A stretch of 45,027 bases of DNA, from positions 1 through 45,027 of the forward strand of contig MU621228.1 of assembly GCA_025399215.1 (NCBI GenBank). The letters are read 5' to 3'. Source of the DNA: Globomyces pollinis-pini (lineage: Eukaryota; Chytridiomycota; Chytridiomycetes; Rhizophydiales; Globomycetaceae). The notes below the pieces were generated by a model, which did no database searches, had not been told where the DNA came from, and saw only the letters and a list, made by a program, of their open reading frames with translations. Positions 10,745-23,414 of the stretch are shown here, in pieces (position 1 is the stretch's first letter; each line of letters starts with the position of its first letter). The position numbers and the translations under genes were made by a program.

Positions 10745-12332
10745 TTATTCTGATTTAAACTTGAGAAGAGCTTCGTGAATACTAAGCGAAACTGCATCTA
10801 AAAATGTAAAGTAATGCTCATCCCCTAACAGATCTTTATGGAACATGCACATATGAGCATCAATTTCATTTTCAAAGGGGTTCGTAATCTTTTCAAAATG
10901 ATGAGATACATCTTCTGGAGGTGTTATACAAAATGTAAGTGGATTAGTGAATTCGTGTGGAAGTTTTCCTGCTTCCCTTTCTGTTACATCTGATGGTAAT
11001 GCATTAAAGAATGCTTTAAAGTGCAGTCGTGAAGCTTGATGCTCTTGGGACATCACTAATACTCGATCATGGCAGGTTTGATGTGACGTTGTCAATGGTT
11101 CCAAAAATGCCGCATATGTACGAAGCTCTTCCACTCCTGACACAGCAAAAGAAGTAGCTAATGGGACAATAGCAGATGCGGCCCCGAAAGCAGTCGCTGC
11201 TACTGTAGCAACTGCACCAACTCCTAATGCACCTTTTGTCCAACCCGACCATGATCCTTCCGCATCCGCTTCGGCTTCGGAAGGGGGATTTTCGTCTTTT
11301 TTGGATAAACTACGTTCTGTAGATAACTGATCATTGGTTTCAAACTTTTCTTCGGCCATCTTCGTATAAATTGTATCTTTAACCCATTTTGTAGATATAG
11401 GGACATTGATGTGCTTCACAGGTGTGGGCACACTGACAGAATCAGGAATCATTGCTATCATAGGCACCGTCACATCTTTGGGTAAATGTCTTGGTAGTTC
11501 AACTGCAACTTCTTGTGCTTTTCCAACACCAGCAACACTAATAACCTGGGCGATTAGCCATATCCTATTACTTTTGAATGCAAACCATAGAATGGCGAGT
11601 CGAACGTAATTATTCCTTTAATATTCACCAAAAACCTCATATCATCAGCTTTAGGGGCATTCGGGTCGGGTGCATATGAGAAATACGATCCTATGTTTAA
11701 CAAGATATTCTTACGAACAGAATCCCACCTAGATGCTTCCTTTTGGGGGTCAACTTTATACAAGTATCGATATGCATCAGCAGCCAAAATTCCACCCATT
11801 GAGTGGGCGCAAAGACTATATGGTTAGTATAATAGACAAAATAAGAATGAATGAAGGAGTGGTATGATTTACTAACAACAACTTACAATACACTTTCATA
11901 TCGAGCTGTTGAAGCATGTAAGATCAGCCAATCCATTAATTTCTGAACTTGCCTTTGATTGTTTCCTAAATAAGGTTAGAATTGATTCAACGTGCCTTAG
12001 AACCGTTAGCGAATACCAATAGATCTACCTCTTGTTTCATACGAAGGATAGACTATGCAATCAATTTTAGAATGGCCAATTGAAGTAAGTTTATCCTGTA
12101 AATAGAATGGGAATTCACCAAAAGAATCTTCAGCAGAACCCTGTTATTAAAAAGCACAAAAGTAAGTACCATAAATCCATGAATGAACACTATTAAGGTA
12201 TTTCGTTTTCCATCCTTGGACCATTCCATGTTCGAAAAGTAACGGTAAATCAAATCAACGGCCACATTTCTGTTTTATCAATTCAGCAGTTAATATCTAC
12301 TCAGAGTTTATTGCATCAACTCACAAATACAT
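10745..12332 (-). CDS. Alpha/beta hydrolase (lipase-like, DUF676-type) with Gly/Ala-rich hydrophobic segment
   Basis: Six exons, 12332-12325, 12269-12170, 12140-12029, 11965-11887, 11815-11572 and 11545-10745, join in frame to 447 aa. The hydrolase core shows the oxyanion region LIVFIHGFMGSAEDSF, YPSYETRG (split by a 63-nt intron), and the nucleophile elbow CAHSMGG, with its Ser as the catalytic base partner. FDSPFYGLHSK follows. Near residues 280-330 there is a Gly/Ala-rich hydrophobic stretch (GALGVGAVATVAATAFGAAS) that could sit in a membrane. I recognise the lipase-like fold but not the substrate. The first coding exon of 8 nt (ATG TAT TT) is inferred only from frame and a GTGAGT donor; the rest is firmer. 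Confidence 0.82.
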
Positions 12333-12446
12333 GCATTTATTTGTGTATAATAATACAATTACTTATCAAACCAACTAAACCAAGTCAACCTTAGTGCTTG
12401 ATGATAGTATTACTACCCTCTAAATTCTTTACTTCATCAAGATCGA

Positions 12447-14707
<2,261 letters not shown>

Positions 14708-15630
14708 TTGAATAAAGAACAATTTTGACTCGTATGAATAATTTTCTTGACTGATCATGCACTTATATAACTAGTACAGTATCTTCTTCCTTTTTGAAAT
14801 CTCAAAATTGTGTCATGTGCAATCCATCCCAATTGAATCCCCACCAATAAGATCATAATTCGTGGCACTAATGATACATACATTCTACAAGAATGAAATG
14901 TAAATCTGGACATATGTAGTAGCATCCTTTTTTGTCCTTGATTCCCTAAACTAAAAGATTGAATGAGATCAAAATCGCGCTGTATGAACACACACTTGAT
15001 ATAACTTACAAATATTGCGGTATGGTTTGGAAATTGCAAATTAAATAGCAGTTTGTTGGGAGTACTCCATTCAACTAACTATTCGGTGTAATATATCTCA
15101 ATATCATACTTACTTTGAATCGTTTTTTGTTTTTTGAGAGGCGTTATAGTCACCAGTTATTTTCCTTCAGATGAGATGGATAATGCATTTTGGCAAATCA
15201 GGCTGCAAATGGCTTTAAAGTGATGTGCATAGAATAGTGGCACATAGTTGGACAAAGGCGTCGGTCTAAAATGGATAATTGAATGCCAAGCCATTTAAAA
15301 TCAACATTCAAATTGGTGAAAAGAATATACCAGAAACGCCTGAATTGAATACTTGTATGGGAACCTTTTTGGATACTCTTATCCTTTGGAGCTTATAAAA
15401 AATGGGCAATAATGATCTTAATAAGAGATCATCTTATATCTTGCTATCAGATACTACCCCATACCTGTTTAGGTATAATGCTTATATTTACCTCAATTCA
15501 ATCAACCCATCTTGGAGAATCCCACCCACCGTTCCCCAATCGGAATTCATGTATCCACCAATTTGGGTCACCGAAAGCCACAATGAGGCAATTCCATATA
15601 AAATCTGCTTTAACCACCAAACAGTTCAGT
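14708..15630. other. Intergenic region, with a possible small minus-strand membrane protein
   Basis: 922 bases between SDHA and the first 7TM gene. A minus-strand frame at 15039-14755 ends with a stretch of about 41 codons starting MYVSLVPRIMILLVGIQLG, which has one hydrophobic segment followed by basic residues, like small mitochondrial membrane proteins. A GTAAGT donor lies upstream, so a spliced short gene is possible. I do not recognise the product. The plus-strand part near 15402-15630 is open in two frames but looks like 5' leader. Confidence 0.3.
15394..15400 (+). promoter_or_regulatory. TATA-like element upstream of first 7TM gene
   Basis: TATAAAA lies 230 bases before the chosen start codon at 15631. 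If used, the 5' leader would be about 200 bases. This is a weak call based on sequence and position only. Confidence 0.25.
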
Positions 15631-16576
15631 ATGCCCGGGGATCAATTCAGCTTCTGGAAAGGAATACTAATTTTTTTGGCTGCTATCGCTTTCATTATAA
15701 CTTGGATGGCTATGATATTAATTCTGGTCCGTATCAATTGGAAACCGTTCAAGTCAAAACAACCATACGTTTTACTAGTGTCTTTGGTTGCTTCAACGTT
15801 CTGGTGGTAAATTGGTTTGGTTTTTAATCGTTAGGATTGGATCTGCTCAATCATTGGGAGTTATACCACAGGTTGGAATATTTTCAGACTGCGCTTTTTG
15901 GACTATTTGGATTCAACTAGTATTCGGTGTACAGTTGGCCATTACATGTATGGCCTATCGATTATTACGACTATACTACATTTTGGTACTGTCAAAAGTA
16001 CCCGACACAATCGTATTCCCTCTGATTATCTTTTTAAGCCATTTACCATCAGTAATATTGGGTATACTTCCAATACTTCGACCCAACTATTATGTCACAC
16101 AGTTTCCCTCTCCGATAAAAGCAAATCCTACTGGTCCACCTGCTTGTGATTTTACCATACATCCCTATTACATCAATGTAATGTTCAGTTGTGCTGGAGT
16201 AGGACTTGTTGTTCTTAGTTTCCTCAATTACAAGATCAGTCGCGTTCGAAGAGCCTTTAATGAGTTTAAAGAAATCAACACTGCTCTGTATGTCTTGACG
16301 GTGATTCTACTATTAAATGTCGCTTTAAATGCGGCTGGGTTCCAAAATTATGATGCTGGAAAAGGGTTCAGCTTGTTGACACAGATTGTTGCGTGCATGA
16401 CCATGTTTTGGAGTATCATGTTTGCTTCGGTTAGAGGATATTTGACCGACAAAGATGGTTACTTTAGTCAATGGAAACAAGGTTTGAAAGATGAATCACT
16501 ACCTTCTGCTTTACAATATGGAGCTGAGGGAACAAGCACTTACTGTACTACCGACCACACGAAATCCACTGCTTAA
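15631..16576 (+). CDS. Seven-transmembrane GPCR-like receptor, paralogue A
   Basis: Two exons, 15631-15806 and 15835-16576 (28-nt intron), give 305 aa. Seven hydrophobic segments are seen, starting with GILIFLAAIAFIITWMAMIL and ending with LLTQIVACMTMFWSIMFASV. Two conserved cysteines, in FSDCAFW just before TM3 and PPACDFTIHPYY before TM5, would form the usual GPCR disulphide. A short basic loop after TM5 (KISRVRRAFNEFKE) suits G-protein contact, and the tail holds GYFSQWKQGLKDESLPSALQ. The start at 15631 is chosen by alignment with the paralogue at 22.4-23.3 kb, which has nearly the same length (306 aa) and the same intron position inside the W codon before TM2's end. The ligand and the exact GPCR class are unknown. 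Confidence 0.85.
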
Positions 16577-16679
16577 GTAATAAATTTTTAGAAGCTATAT
16601 CATTAGATCATATGTGTGTAACTGAGTTTGAATGCATATAACCAGAAGTTGTTCGCCTTGCGTTGTTCTCTGATTAGGT

Positions 16680-16880
16680 TTATTGTGATTTCAAAGGTTT
16701 CATTTTTGAATTACTGACAGCGACCAATACGTCAAAGTCTGACTTTGCATGGACATTTCCCCATAACCTAGATCCGTATAGGAATACAAACAAGATTTCT
16801 GTTTGTTTGATGAGTAAGATGCTTAGTTTTTCCTCAATTATCTTTTTGAATAAGTCAAAATTGTGTAATAAGTCAGTCAT
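16680..16880 (-). pseudogene. Nucleotidyltransferase-domain fragment
   Basis: A 66-codon frame contains FLYGSRLWGNVHAKSDFDVL, which fits the GSxxxG...SDxD signature of the polymerase-beta-type nucleotidyltransferase fold (minimal nucleotidyltransferases). Gly-Ser and the two metal-binding Asp residues are present. The frame stops about 13 residues after the motif, whereas such domains need about 90-100 residues, so the third acidic residue and the rest are missing. It is either a truncated relic or has downstream exons that I cannot find. It sits in a segment rich in gene fragments. Confidence 0.6.
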
Positions 16881-17163
16881 TTAGGTCACAAAATGAAAAA
16901 TAAGCAATTGTCTTCCATCTCAATATATTAGATTATGATATAACCCTACTCAGATAATGTAACTAAAGATTTAGTACTGTATAAAACTTGCCTTAACTGC
17001 AACTCCACGAATAATCCAATACCTTGGAGGTATGTCTGTACAAAGATACATACCCATAACAAAGTTAGTACTATGTCCTGTGGTGGATAAAGTTCCCCTA
17101 CGCATTCTTGTCTTGTAAACTGAACATTCGTAGCTGTTCTGTTTAGCACTTAAGAAGTATGCC

Positions 17164-17519
17164 TCATCTGAAAGGCAACTCACTATTAGTACGGAATCTG
17201 TTGATTTGTTGGATACTGTTCCTCAAGCACTCCATGATGGCGATCACACCTTGCTCCTTCCAAATAGAATCCATGAACACTCTGATAAAGTCAACAATCC
17301 GAGTTTGATCTTGGAGACTGGCCATTTGAGCCAGGGTTGATTTCTTGAAAATCAATGATGGGGAGAGCTCTAGTCCGATTATCTTAGACCTTGTCATCAA
17401 CTGAATAGCTGATATTGAGTCACCTAGAAAGGGTTAGATGGTATGGTATTCATACCTCCTAGTGCAAAGAATGATGTGTATTTTCGAACAGTATCCACAG
17501 ATTGACTTGCAATTTTCAT
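17164..17519 (-). CDS. Orphan NRPS-type peptidyl carrier protein domain (fragment or stand-alone)
   Basis: Two exons, 17519-17456 and 17423-17164, with a 32-nt GT-AG intron, give 107 aa. The core is [20 protein letters not shown], the 4'-phosphopantetheine attachment motif of nonribosomal peptide synthetase carrier domains. The attachment Ser follows GGD, and the intron cuts the second Gly codon. A carrier-like helix follows ([20 protein letters not shown]). In a synthetase this domain would be flanked by adenylation and condensation domains; neither is seen in the 230 bases before the assembly gap or downstream. The C-terminal 50 residues are not recognised. It could be a relic of a synthetase, part of a gene running into the gap, or a stand-alone carrier. 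Confidence 0.65.
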
Positions 17520-17581
17520 AACAAAAAATTTATGAATTAAACACGTCCACTAATAAAAGTTATTTGATTTAAAATGTTAAG

Positions 17582-17638
17582 AATATATTAAGAATGAGAC
17601 CGAGACCTCAGATTAAGAATGAGACCAAAACCTCATTT
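17582..17638 (+). repeat. Short direct repeat beside the assembly gap
   Basis: Two near-identical units of about 27 bases, each containing TTAAGAATGAGACC and ending ACCTCA, stand in tandem about 115 bases before the run of N. More units may lie in the gap and may have caused it. Confidence 0.6.
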
Positions 17639-17750
17639 GATCATTGATTGAAAATGTAGCAGCAAGACATCCAACCGATTATCAAAAGCTACAACATAAG
17701 AATCAATCGCTTACCAGCTCATGGCACAAAACCAAATCTAATCATCATAG

Positions 17751-18619
17751 NNNNNNNNNNNNNNNNNNNNNNNNNNNNNNNNNNNNNNNNNNNNNNNNNN
17801 NNNNNNNNNNNNNNNNNNNNNNNNNNNNNNNNNNNNNNNNNNNNNNNNNNNNNNNNNNNNNNNNNNNNNNNNNNNNNNNNNNNNNNNNNNNNNNNNNNNN
17901 NNNNNNNNNNNNNNNNNNNNNNNNNNNNNNNNNNNNNNNNNNNNNNNNNNNNNNNNNNNNNNNNNNNNNNNNNNNNNNNNNNNNNNNNNNNNNNNNNNNN
18001 NNNNNNNNNNNNNNNNNNNNNNNNNNNNNNNNNNNNNNNNNNNNNNNNNNNNNNNNNNNNNNNNNNNNNNNNNNNNNNNNNNNNNNNNNNNNNNNNNNNN
18101 NNNNNNNNNNNNNNNNNNNNNNNNNNNNNNNNNNNNNNNNNNNNNNNNNNNNNNNNNNNNNNNNNNNNNNNNNNNNNNNNNNNNNNNNNNNNNNNNNNNN
18201 NNNNNNNNNNNNNNNNNNNNNNNNNNNNNNNNNNNNNNNNNNNNNNNNNNNNNNNNNNNNNNNNNNNNNNNNNNNNNNNNNNNNNNNNNNNNNNNNNNNN
18301 NNNNNNNNNNNNNNNNNNNNNNNNNNNNNNNNNNNNNNNNNNNNNNNNNNNNNNNNNNNNNNNNNNNNNNNNNNNNNNNNNNNNNNNNNNNNNNNNNNNN
18401 NNNNNNNNNNNNNNNNNNNNNNNNNNNNNNNNNNNNNNNNNNNNNNNNNNNNNNNNNNNNNNNNNNNNNNNNNNNNNNNNNNNNNNNNNNNNNNNNNNNN
18501 NNNNNNNNNNNNNNNNNNNNNNNNNNNNNNNNNNNNNNNNNNNNNNNNNNNNNNNNNNNNNNNNNNNNNNNNNNNNNNNNNNNNNNNNNNNNNNNNNNNN
18601 NNNNNNNNNNNNNNNNNNN
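17751..18619. other. Assembly gap
   Basis: A run of 869 N. Its true content and length are unknown. Any open frame across it is an artefact. Confidence 0.99.
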
Positions 18620-19286
18620 ATAAATCCATGAAGTTGGGGTCCAAGTACGCAATACATAATAAATTACAATAAAGTGTTTCAGTGTTACAGGTCGACCAGT
18701 GTAACTTTAGAACGAAGCTATGAGAGTTAGAAAAATGTAAAACCTTATTCTGGTATTGTAATTTAACTAAGTCGAATCTGGGATAAACCCAAGTCTACTG
18801 GGCAAATGTGTTTGTAAACGTATTTGCCAATCATTCGAGATAAACCATCATTACCTTGATGTTTGAATCATTCAAACAATTTGGAAAAGATATCAAATTC
18901 ATATCAAAAGAATGATAAGCAGAAAAATTTAGAGTTGCATAAATATGGAAACCTCAACTGATAAATTATGCATTCATTTAAAGTTTAATAATATTTTCAT
19001 CTTTGTTGGATGAACAACATCGAAGTATCAATAGCATTATCAAATAAAAACGAAATGTATAAAAATAGAAGGATTCAAATTGACGAAGAAAATTAAAGTA
19101 ATCTACTACAAACTAATTTACTAGTGGGTTAAATAAACGACAGTGCTATTGAATGAAACACATAGCAACCTATTAGAAAAGACATCAAAGCAATTATAAT
19201 ACTGAACGAGAAGTGTAACTGGTGTCATATTATTTTGAACAGGCCTCTCGTATTTTGCTTGGTTTTATCAACAGCTGCGAAACTTC
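18620..19286. other. AT-rich stretch without recognised genes
   Basis: 667 bases after the gap. No frame above about 60 codons and no recognisable motif on either strand. It is AT-rich, with scattered short homopolymer and AT runs. Confidence 0.6.
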
Positions 19287-19673
19287 CTACATTCTAACGC
19301 TTTGATCCGATGTTCCTGATGCTCGAATATCTTGACTGACTGGCACACCACCAATAACAACCACTGAAGGAACCGCTACACTTGAAACATCAGAGAATTG
19401 TTGCGACAGTTGAACCAAATCAATTTCCAAAGTGCATATATAAATACTCTTGCCAAATATCTCAACTCCTGCTTGGTTAACGACCCTTTTGTGAACCGCA
19501 CTAAAATCCGTCCCAACATCTCTTGATCCAAATAAGATTTTAACAAAAATAAATCTAAGTATTATAGTATCTAGTTGATTAAACCGTCCAAAAAACATCT
19601 CTGAAAACAACGTATCAGTGAAAAATCCCTTTTCCTTTCTTTTTAGATCATTTAATATCAGTAATATTGACAC
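19287..19673 (-). CDS. Unrecognised open frame
   Basis: 128 codons on the minus strand. The C-terminal part (LVQLSQQFSDVSSVAVPSVV then VIGGVPVSQD) is less biased than random AT-rich sequence and could be real coding. The first 20 or so codons overlap the plus-strand 7TM relic, so the true start is probably the ATG within a later exon. A possible acceptor (TTTTCAG) precedes codon 25. I do not recognise any family. Confidence 0.3.
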   Translation of the reverse strand: MSILLILNDLKRKEKGFFTDTLFSEMFFGRFNQLDTIILRFIFVKILFGSRDVGTDFSAVHKRVVNQAGVEIFGKSIYICTLEIDLVQLSQQFSDVSSVAVPSVVVIGGVPVSQDIRASGTSDQSVRM

Positions 19674-19885
19674 CCAACTATTATGTCACACATTTTCGAT
19701 CCCTGATAAAAGCAAATCCTACTGGTTCCCTGCTTGTGATTTTACCATTCATCTCTATTACATCAATGTAGTGTTCAGCTGCGCTGCAGTCGGACCGTCA
19801 AGACTTATAGATCAGTGTTGATTTCTTGAAACTCATTAAAGGCTACTCGAACGCGACTGATCTTAGAATTGAGGAAACTGAGTCT
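19625..19885 (+). pseudogene. Relic of a 7TM receptor gene with an internal inversion
   Basis: Bases 19625-19794 match the 7TM paralogue A gene at about 16020-16206 in the same direction, with a small deletion and point changes (shared words include CCAACTATTATGTCACAC and ATAAAAGCAAATCCTACTGG). Bases 19795-19885 match 16210-16301, which is the next part of the same gene, but on the opposite strand (CCGTCAAGAC at one end and AATTGAGGAAACT at the other). So one block of about 90 bp was inverted in place. The reading frame is broken and neither the start nor the last two membrane segments are present. Confidence 0.85.
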
Positions 19886-20044
19886 AAATGACTTTCATCT
19901 TTATCTTGTTCACCTCCACATTTTGTGTTACCTGTCAACCCATTTGTCACTGGTCAACCTCTTCTTTAAAAAAAAGGAATGTTCATATTTCAATTATCAA
20001 CAGGTTCTTGACAACTCTCCTTTATATTGTAACAATTTACCAGT

Positions 20045-22181
20045 ATGAAATCCGAATCAAGTCTCTTTTCTGAAAAATCACGGCAATTGATAGATGCATC
20101 AAACAAACTTCGTGATCTTGGGGTTGATAGTCAGCTACCAATCCCTGGTGTAGTAGTGGTTGGAAACCAATCGGCAGGGAAAAGTTCTCTTATAGAAGCT
20201 ATTGCCAGAATCCCATTACCCCGTTCTGATGGTACTTGCACTAGATGCCCAATGGAATGCCGCTTATCTGAAGTTCACGATCAGCCATGGAAATGTAAAG
20301 TATCTCTTCGGTTTGATGTTACTAATGATAATGAACCACTTTCAAAACCACACGATCAACCATTTGGGGGAGATATCTTTGACGTCAATGAAGTTGAAGA
20401 GCGGCTGAAAAGGGCACAGAAAGCAATTTTGAATCCTTCCATTTCAGTCGATAATGTATTGTCAACCCATGACCTTGATTTGATTGAAAATGAAATTGAA
20501 TTCACCAGAAACGTAGTTTGTATTGAAATAAGTGGACCTGGAGTCGGTAACAACTATTGTTTTGAAGTTTAGGTGTTTTAACCGTAATTGATCTGCCGGG
20601 GATCATCAGTAACACGGAAAACAAGAAAGACAGAAAGTATATCAACTTGATACGAGATATGTGTACATACTTCATGAAGCAGAAAAATATGATCATTGTG
20701 GAGTGTCTGACTTGCAAAGATGATATTGCAAATCAGTCTGTCCACTCAATTGCTAGAGAAACTGACCCTGAAGGGATGCGAACTGTGGGAGTTTTGACCA
20801 AACCAGACACAATTGAAGCAAACTGTTATGGTCCTTGGCAAGATCTTATGGTTGGTAATTCACATTCTCTTCATCACGGTTATTTTATGGTCCTCAATCC
20901 AAAAAAGAGTGAATTGGAACAGTCAATTAAATTTGGAACTGCCAGAAAGAATGAATCCAAATACTTCAAAACAGTTTCACCGTGGAATTCATATCACATT
21001 CCAAAAAATAAGCTGGGGGTGAACAACTTGAAGATATTTTTGAGTGAATTACTAGCCGATATGATGGAACAAGAATTACCTGGAATGATCGAAACGATGG
21101 AGTCTGAACTTTCAAGACTGGAGAGAGAATTAGAAAGTCTTCCAAAAAAGGTTGAGAATCCACAATTCGAATTCAATAAGTTGATTATATCATTCTACCG
21201 AACTGTTGAAAATTCCCTTCAAGAAAGTGAATTTGAATGTGCTGAAAGATCCATATATGAAAAGTTTAAACTTGAAATCAGTGCAACTAATTTTCACATT
21301 GCAAAAAAGAATGAAGATGGTGAGCAGAAAGTCTATGATTTGGGAGATCACGCAGCAGTGTACGGATGGGACTTGGAGGAACTTAAAGTACTTATAGAAT
21401 CAAAGAGGGCCCATGATATTCCAGGATTTCTAACTGATAAAGTTCCTAAACAGATTATTAAAGAGAGTCTGGTGTCATGGAAGGATGCATACACCAAATG
21501 CATAAGAAACATCAATGATTTAATCCAAAAGAAAATTGACTTTATCCTGAAAAAGGATGGATTTTCGCGTTCAATGCATTTAACAACAAGATCAGGTATC
21601 GCCTTTGTTCTAACTACTAGAGTTGAAACTGAACGATTCTTGCATATTCTCAAGACAAAGGGATACAATCAAGTAGATGGACAGTATAGAAGTGAACTAC
21701 AAATCGTAACTCTAAATACACCATTCGCTGTTAAATCAAAAGAAAAGTATGAAAAGACTCTTCGCCGGCTTCTCCAAGAACACCAATTCGACTGTATTGG
21801 AGATCTAAGTGATAGTTTGGCGGCTCTTGCTAGTGCTGGATTTGCTGGAATCACTGAAAATGACCTGAAAACCCTGTAGATCAATATTGATATTCGTGAT
21901 CATGAAGCTATTCAAGTGTTCTCTGTATCAAAGGCGTATTGGAATGTTGCCTTTGCGCGATTTACAGATGTTGTATACCAAACCTTGCATCACGAATTTG
22001 TAATCACCTTTAGTCAAGATCTAGGAAGTCGGTTATCCAACTGGTCCACAACTGAAATCACAGAAGCTAATAGTTTGATTCAAGAAGATCAAAAATTAAG
22101 TATTAAACGAGCCATATTGGAGAACCTTGAAAAGAAATTTTCTGGCGTTCGAACTTTGTTCATGGAAAATGGGTTGATGTA
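20045..22181 (+). CDS. Dynamin-like (Mx-type) GTPase interrupted by an in-frame UAG
   Basis: Exons 20045-20546 and 20573-22181 (26-nt intron). The GTPase motifs are intact: P-loop GNQSAGKSSLIEAI, switch DGTCTRCPMECRL, DLPGI and TKPD. The CTRCPMEC form is seen in fungal dynamin-like proteins close to Mx. Stalk helices follow (LSRLERELESLPKKVE and others). A TAG codon at 21877-21879 ends the frame after ENDLKTL at residue 602. The same frame then continues for about 100 codons with typical dynamin stalk/GED sequence (KAYWNVAFARFTDVV) up to a proper stop at 22179-22181. The product could therefore be a 602-aa protein lacking the end, a readthrough protein of about 703 aa, or a recent pseudogene. 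Dynamins remodel membranes through GTP-driven assembly. There is no transmembrane or presequence signal. Confidence 0.85.
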
Positions 22182-22385
22182 GAATTCCCACAAAAAATTG
22201 TTGCAAATAAAAACTGATTTCTTTTCAAGTAACAAGTACAAAGTAATAATTTCCAAAACTAGCTTCATAAAATTGTGTTTGTGATACAATAAATACTTCA
22301 ATTGCACAAAGATGTTTGAGCCTGGTGGGCTGGCAAATAATGGGCTTTCGCGGTTAAACATCAGTTTTACTTTTAATCATTTCAA

Positions 22386-23337
22386 ATGAGTTCAAGTAAT
22401 TCAAACATAAAGTCAATTGTAATTGGAATTGGTGGATTTCTATTTTTTGTCTCGTGGTTTTCAATGGGATTGGTATTAACAAATCTTGATTGGAAACCAT
22501 TCAAATCAAAACAGCCGTATGTATTACTGGTATCTTTAGCATCTGCGACAGTGTGGTGGTAACTGCAGTAATTTGAATTAATTTGATAGGATTGGGTCTC
22601 TACAATCTATAGGAATCATAGACCAAACTGGAATTTTTTCCAATTGTGTTTTATGGACAGTTTGGTGTCAACTGGTATTAGGTGTACAACTAACAATCAC
22701 ATGTATGATATATCGTATACTTCGATTATATTTCATATTGGTGTTGGTCAAAAAACCAAATTCAAACGTGTTTTACTTGTTGGTATTTGGTGCACATTTA
22801 CCAGCATTAATCTTGGGATTACTACCAATTGCAAAGAAAAACTATTTTATCACTAACCAGCCTGTACCCATTCAAGCGAATCCATCTGGACCACCAGCAT
22901 GTGATTTTTCAATCCATCCATACTATTTGAATATGATGTACGGAATTGCTGGGTTAGGTATCATCATCTTGACATTTTTGAATTACAAAGTCAGTACTGT
23001 TCGAAGAGCATTTAATGAATTCAACGAAAACAAAGCATCCTTGATTATTTTAACCGTTATTTTATTGGTCAATGTGGTGATTAGTGCGACTGGATTTCAA
23101 AACTTGGATCTTGGGAAAATCTTGGTATCATTCACGCAACTAATTGCCGCACTATGCCTATTTTGGAGTGCAATGTTTGCACCTATCAAAGGATTTATTG
23201 TAGATAAGGATGGTTTTTATACCAGTTGGAGGCAAGGTTTAATCGATGAAAGTTTACCCTCTGAATTGCAGTACAATAATACGGATGGCAGTAGTATTCA
23301 ACTCTCCATGATTGATAAAAAAATGTCTGTTCCTTGA
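22386..23337 (+). CDS. Seven-transmembrane GPCR-like receptor, paralogue B
   Basis: Two exons, 22386-22558 and 22590-23337 (31-nt intron), give 306 aa. It is clearly paralogous to the gene at 15.6-16.6 kb: both have DWKPFKSKQPYVLLVSL or a close form, IGSLQSIGI, NPSGPPACDFSIHPYY, VRRAFNEF, and DKDGFYTSWRQGL followed by DESLPS. There are seven membrane spans, paired extracellular cysteines (SNCVLW and PACDF), and a short charged intracellular loop after TM5. The intron interrupts the same W codon as in paralogue A. N- and C-terminal tails differ most, as expected for receptors with separate roles. The ligand is unknown. It lies 204 bases after the dynamin-like gene on the same strand. Confidence 0.86.
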
Positions 23338-23414
23338 TCACTATAAAACATGCTAAAATAAAGTTGTATTTTTTGAACAATAATTAAGTTTGATGTCAAT
23401 AGTTGTATTAAAGA

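Noticed and set aside
15402..15827. 141-codon frame starting at 15402 as the first exon of 7TM paralogue A
   Set aside because: It is out of frame with the 7TM protein, and paralogue B starts right before TM1, so the ATG at 15631 fits better.
17187..17202. 16-nt GT-AG segment as an intron in the carrier-domain gene
   Set aside because: GTGAGTTGCCTTTCAG would open a longer frame, but 16 nt is below any intron needed elsewhere here; a frameshift or true stop is as likely.
17644..18672. Long open frames on both strands across 17.6-18.7 kb
   Set aside because: They are made of N from the assembly gap and have no real codons over most of their length.
21876..21907. A 32-nt intron removing the UAG in the dynamin-like gene
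   Set aside because: Splicing GTAGAT...GAAG would leave the rest out of frame with the conserved GED-type sequence.
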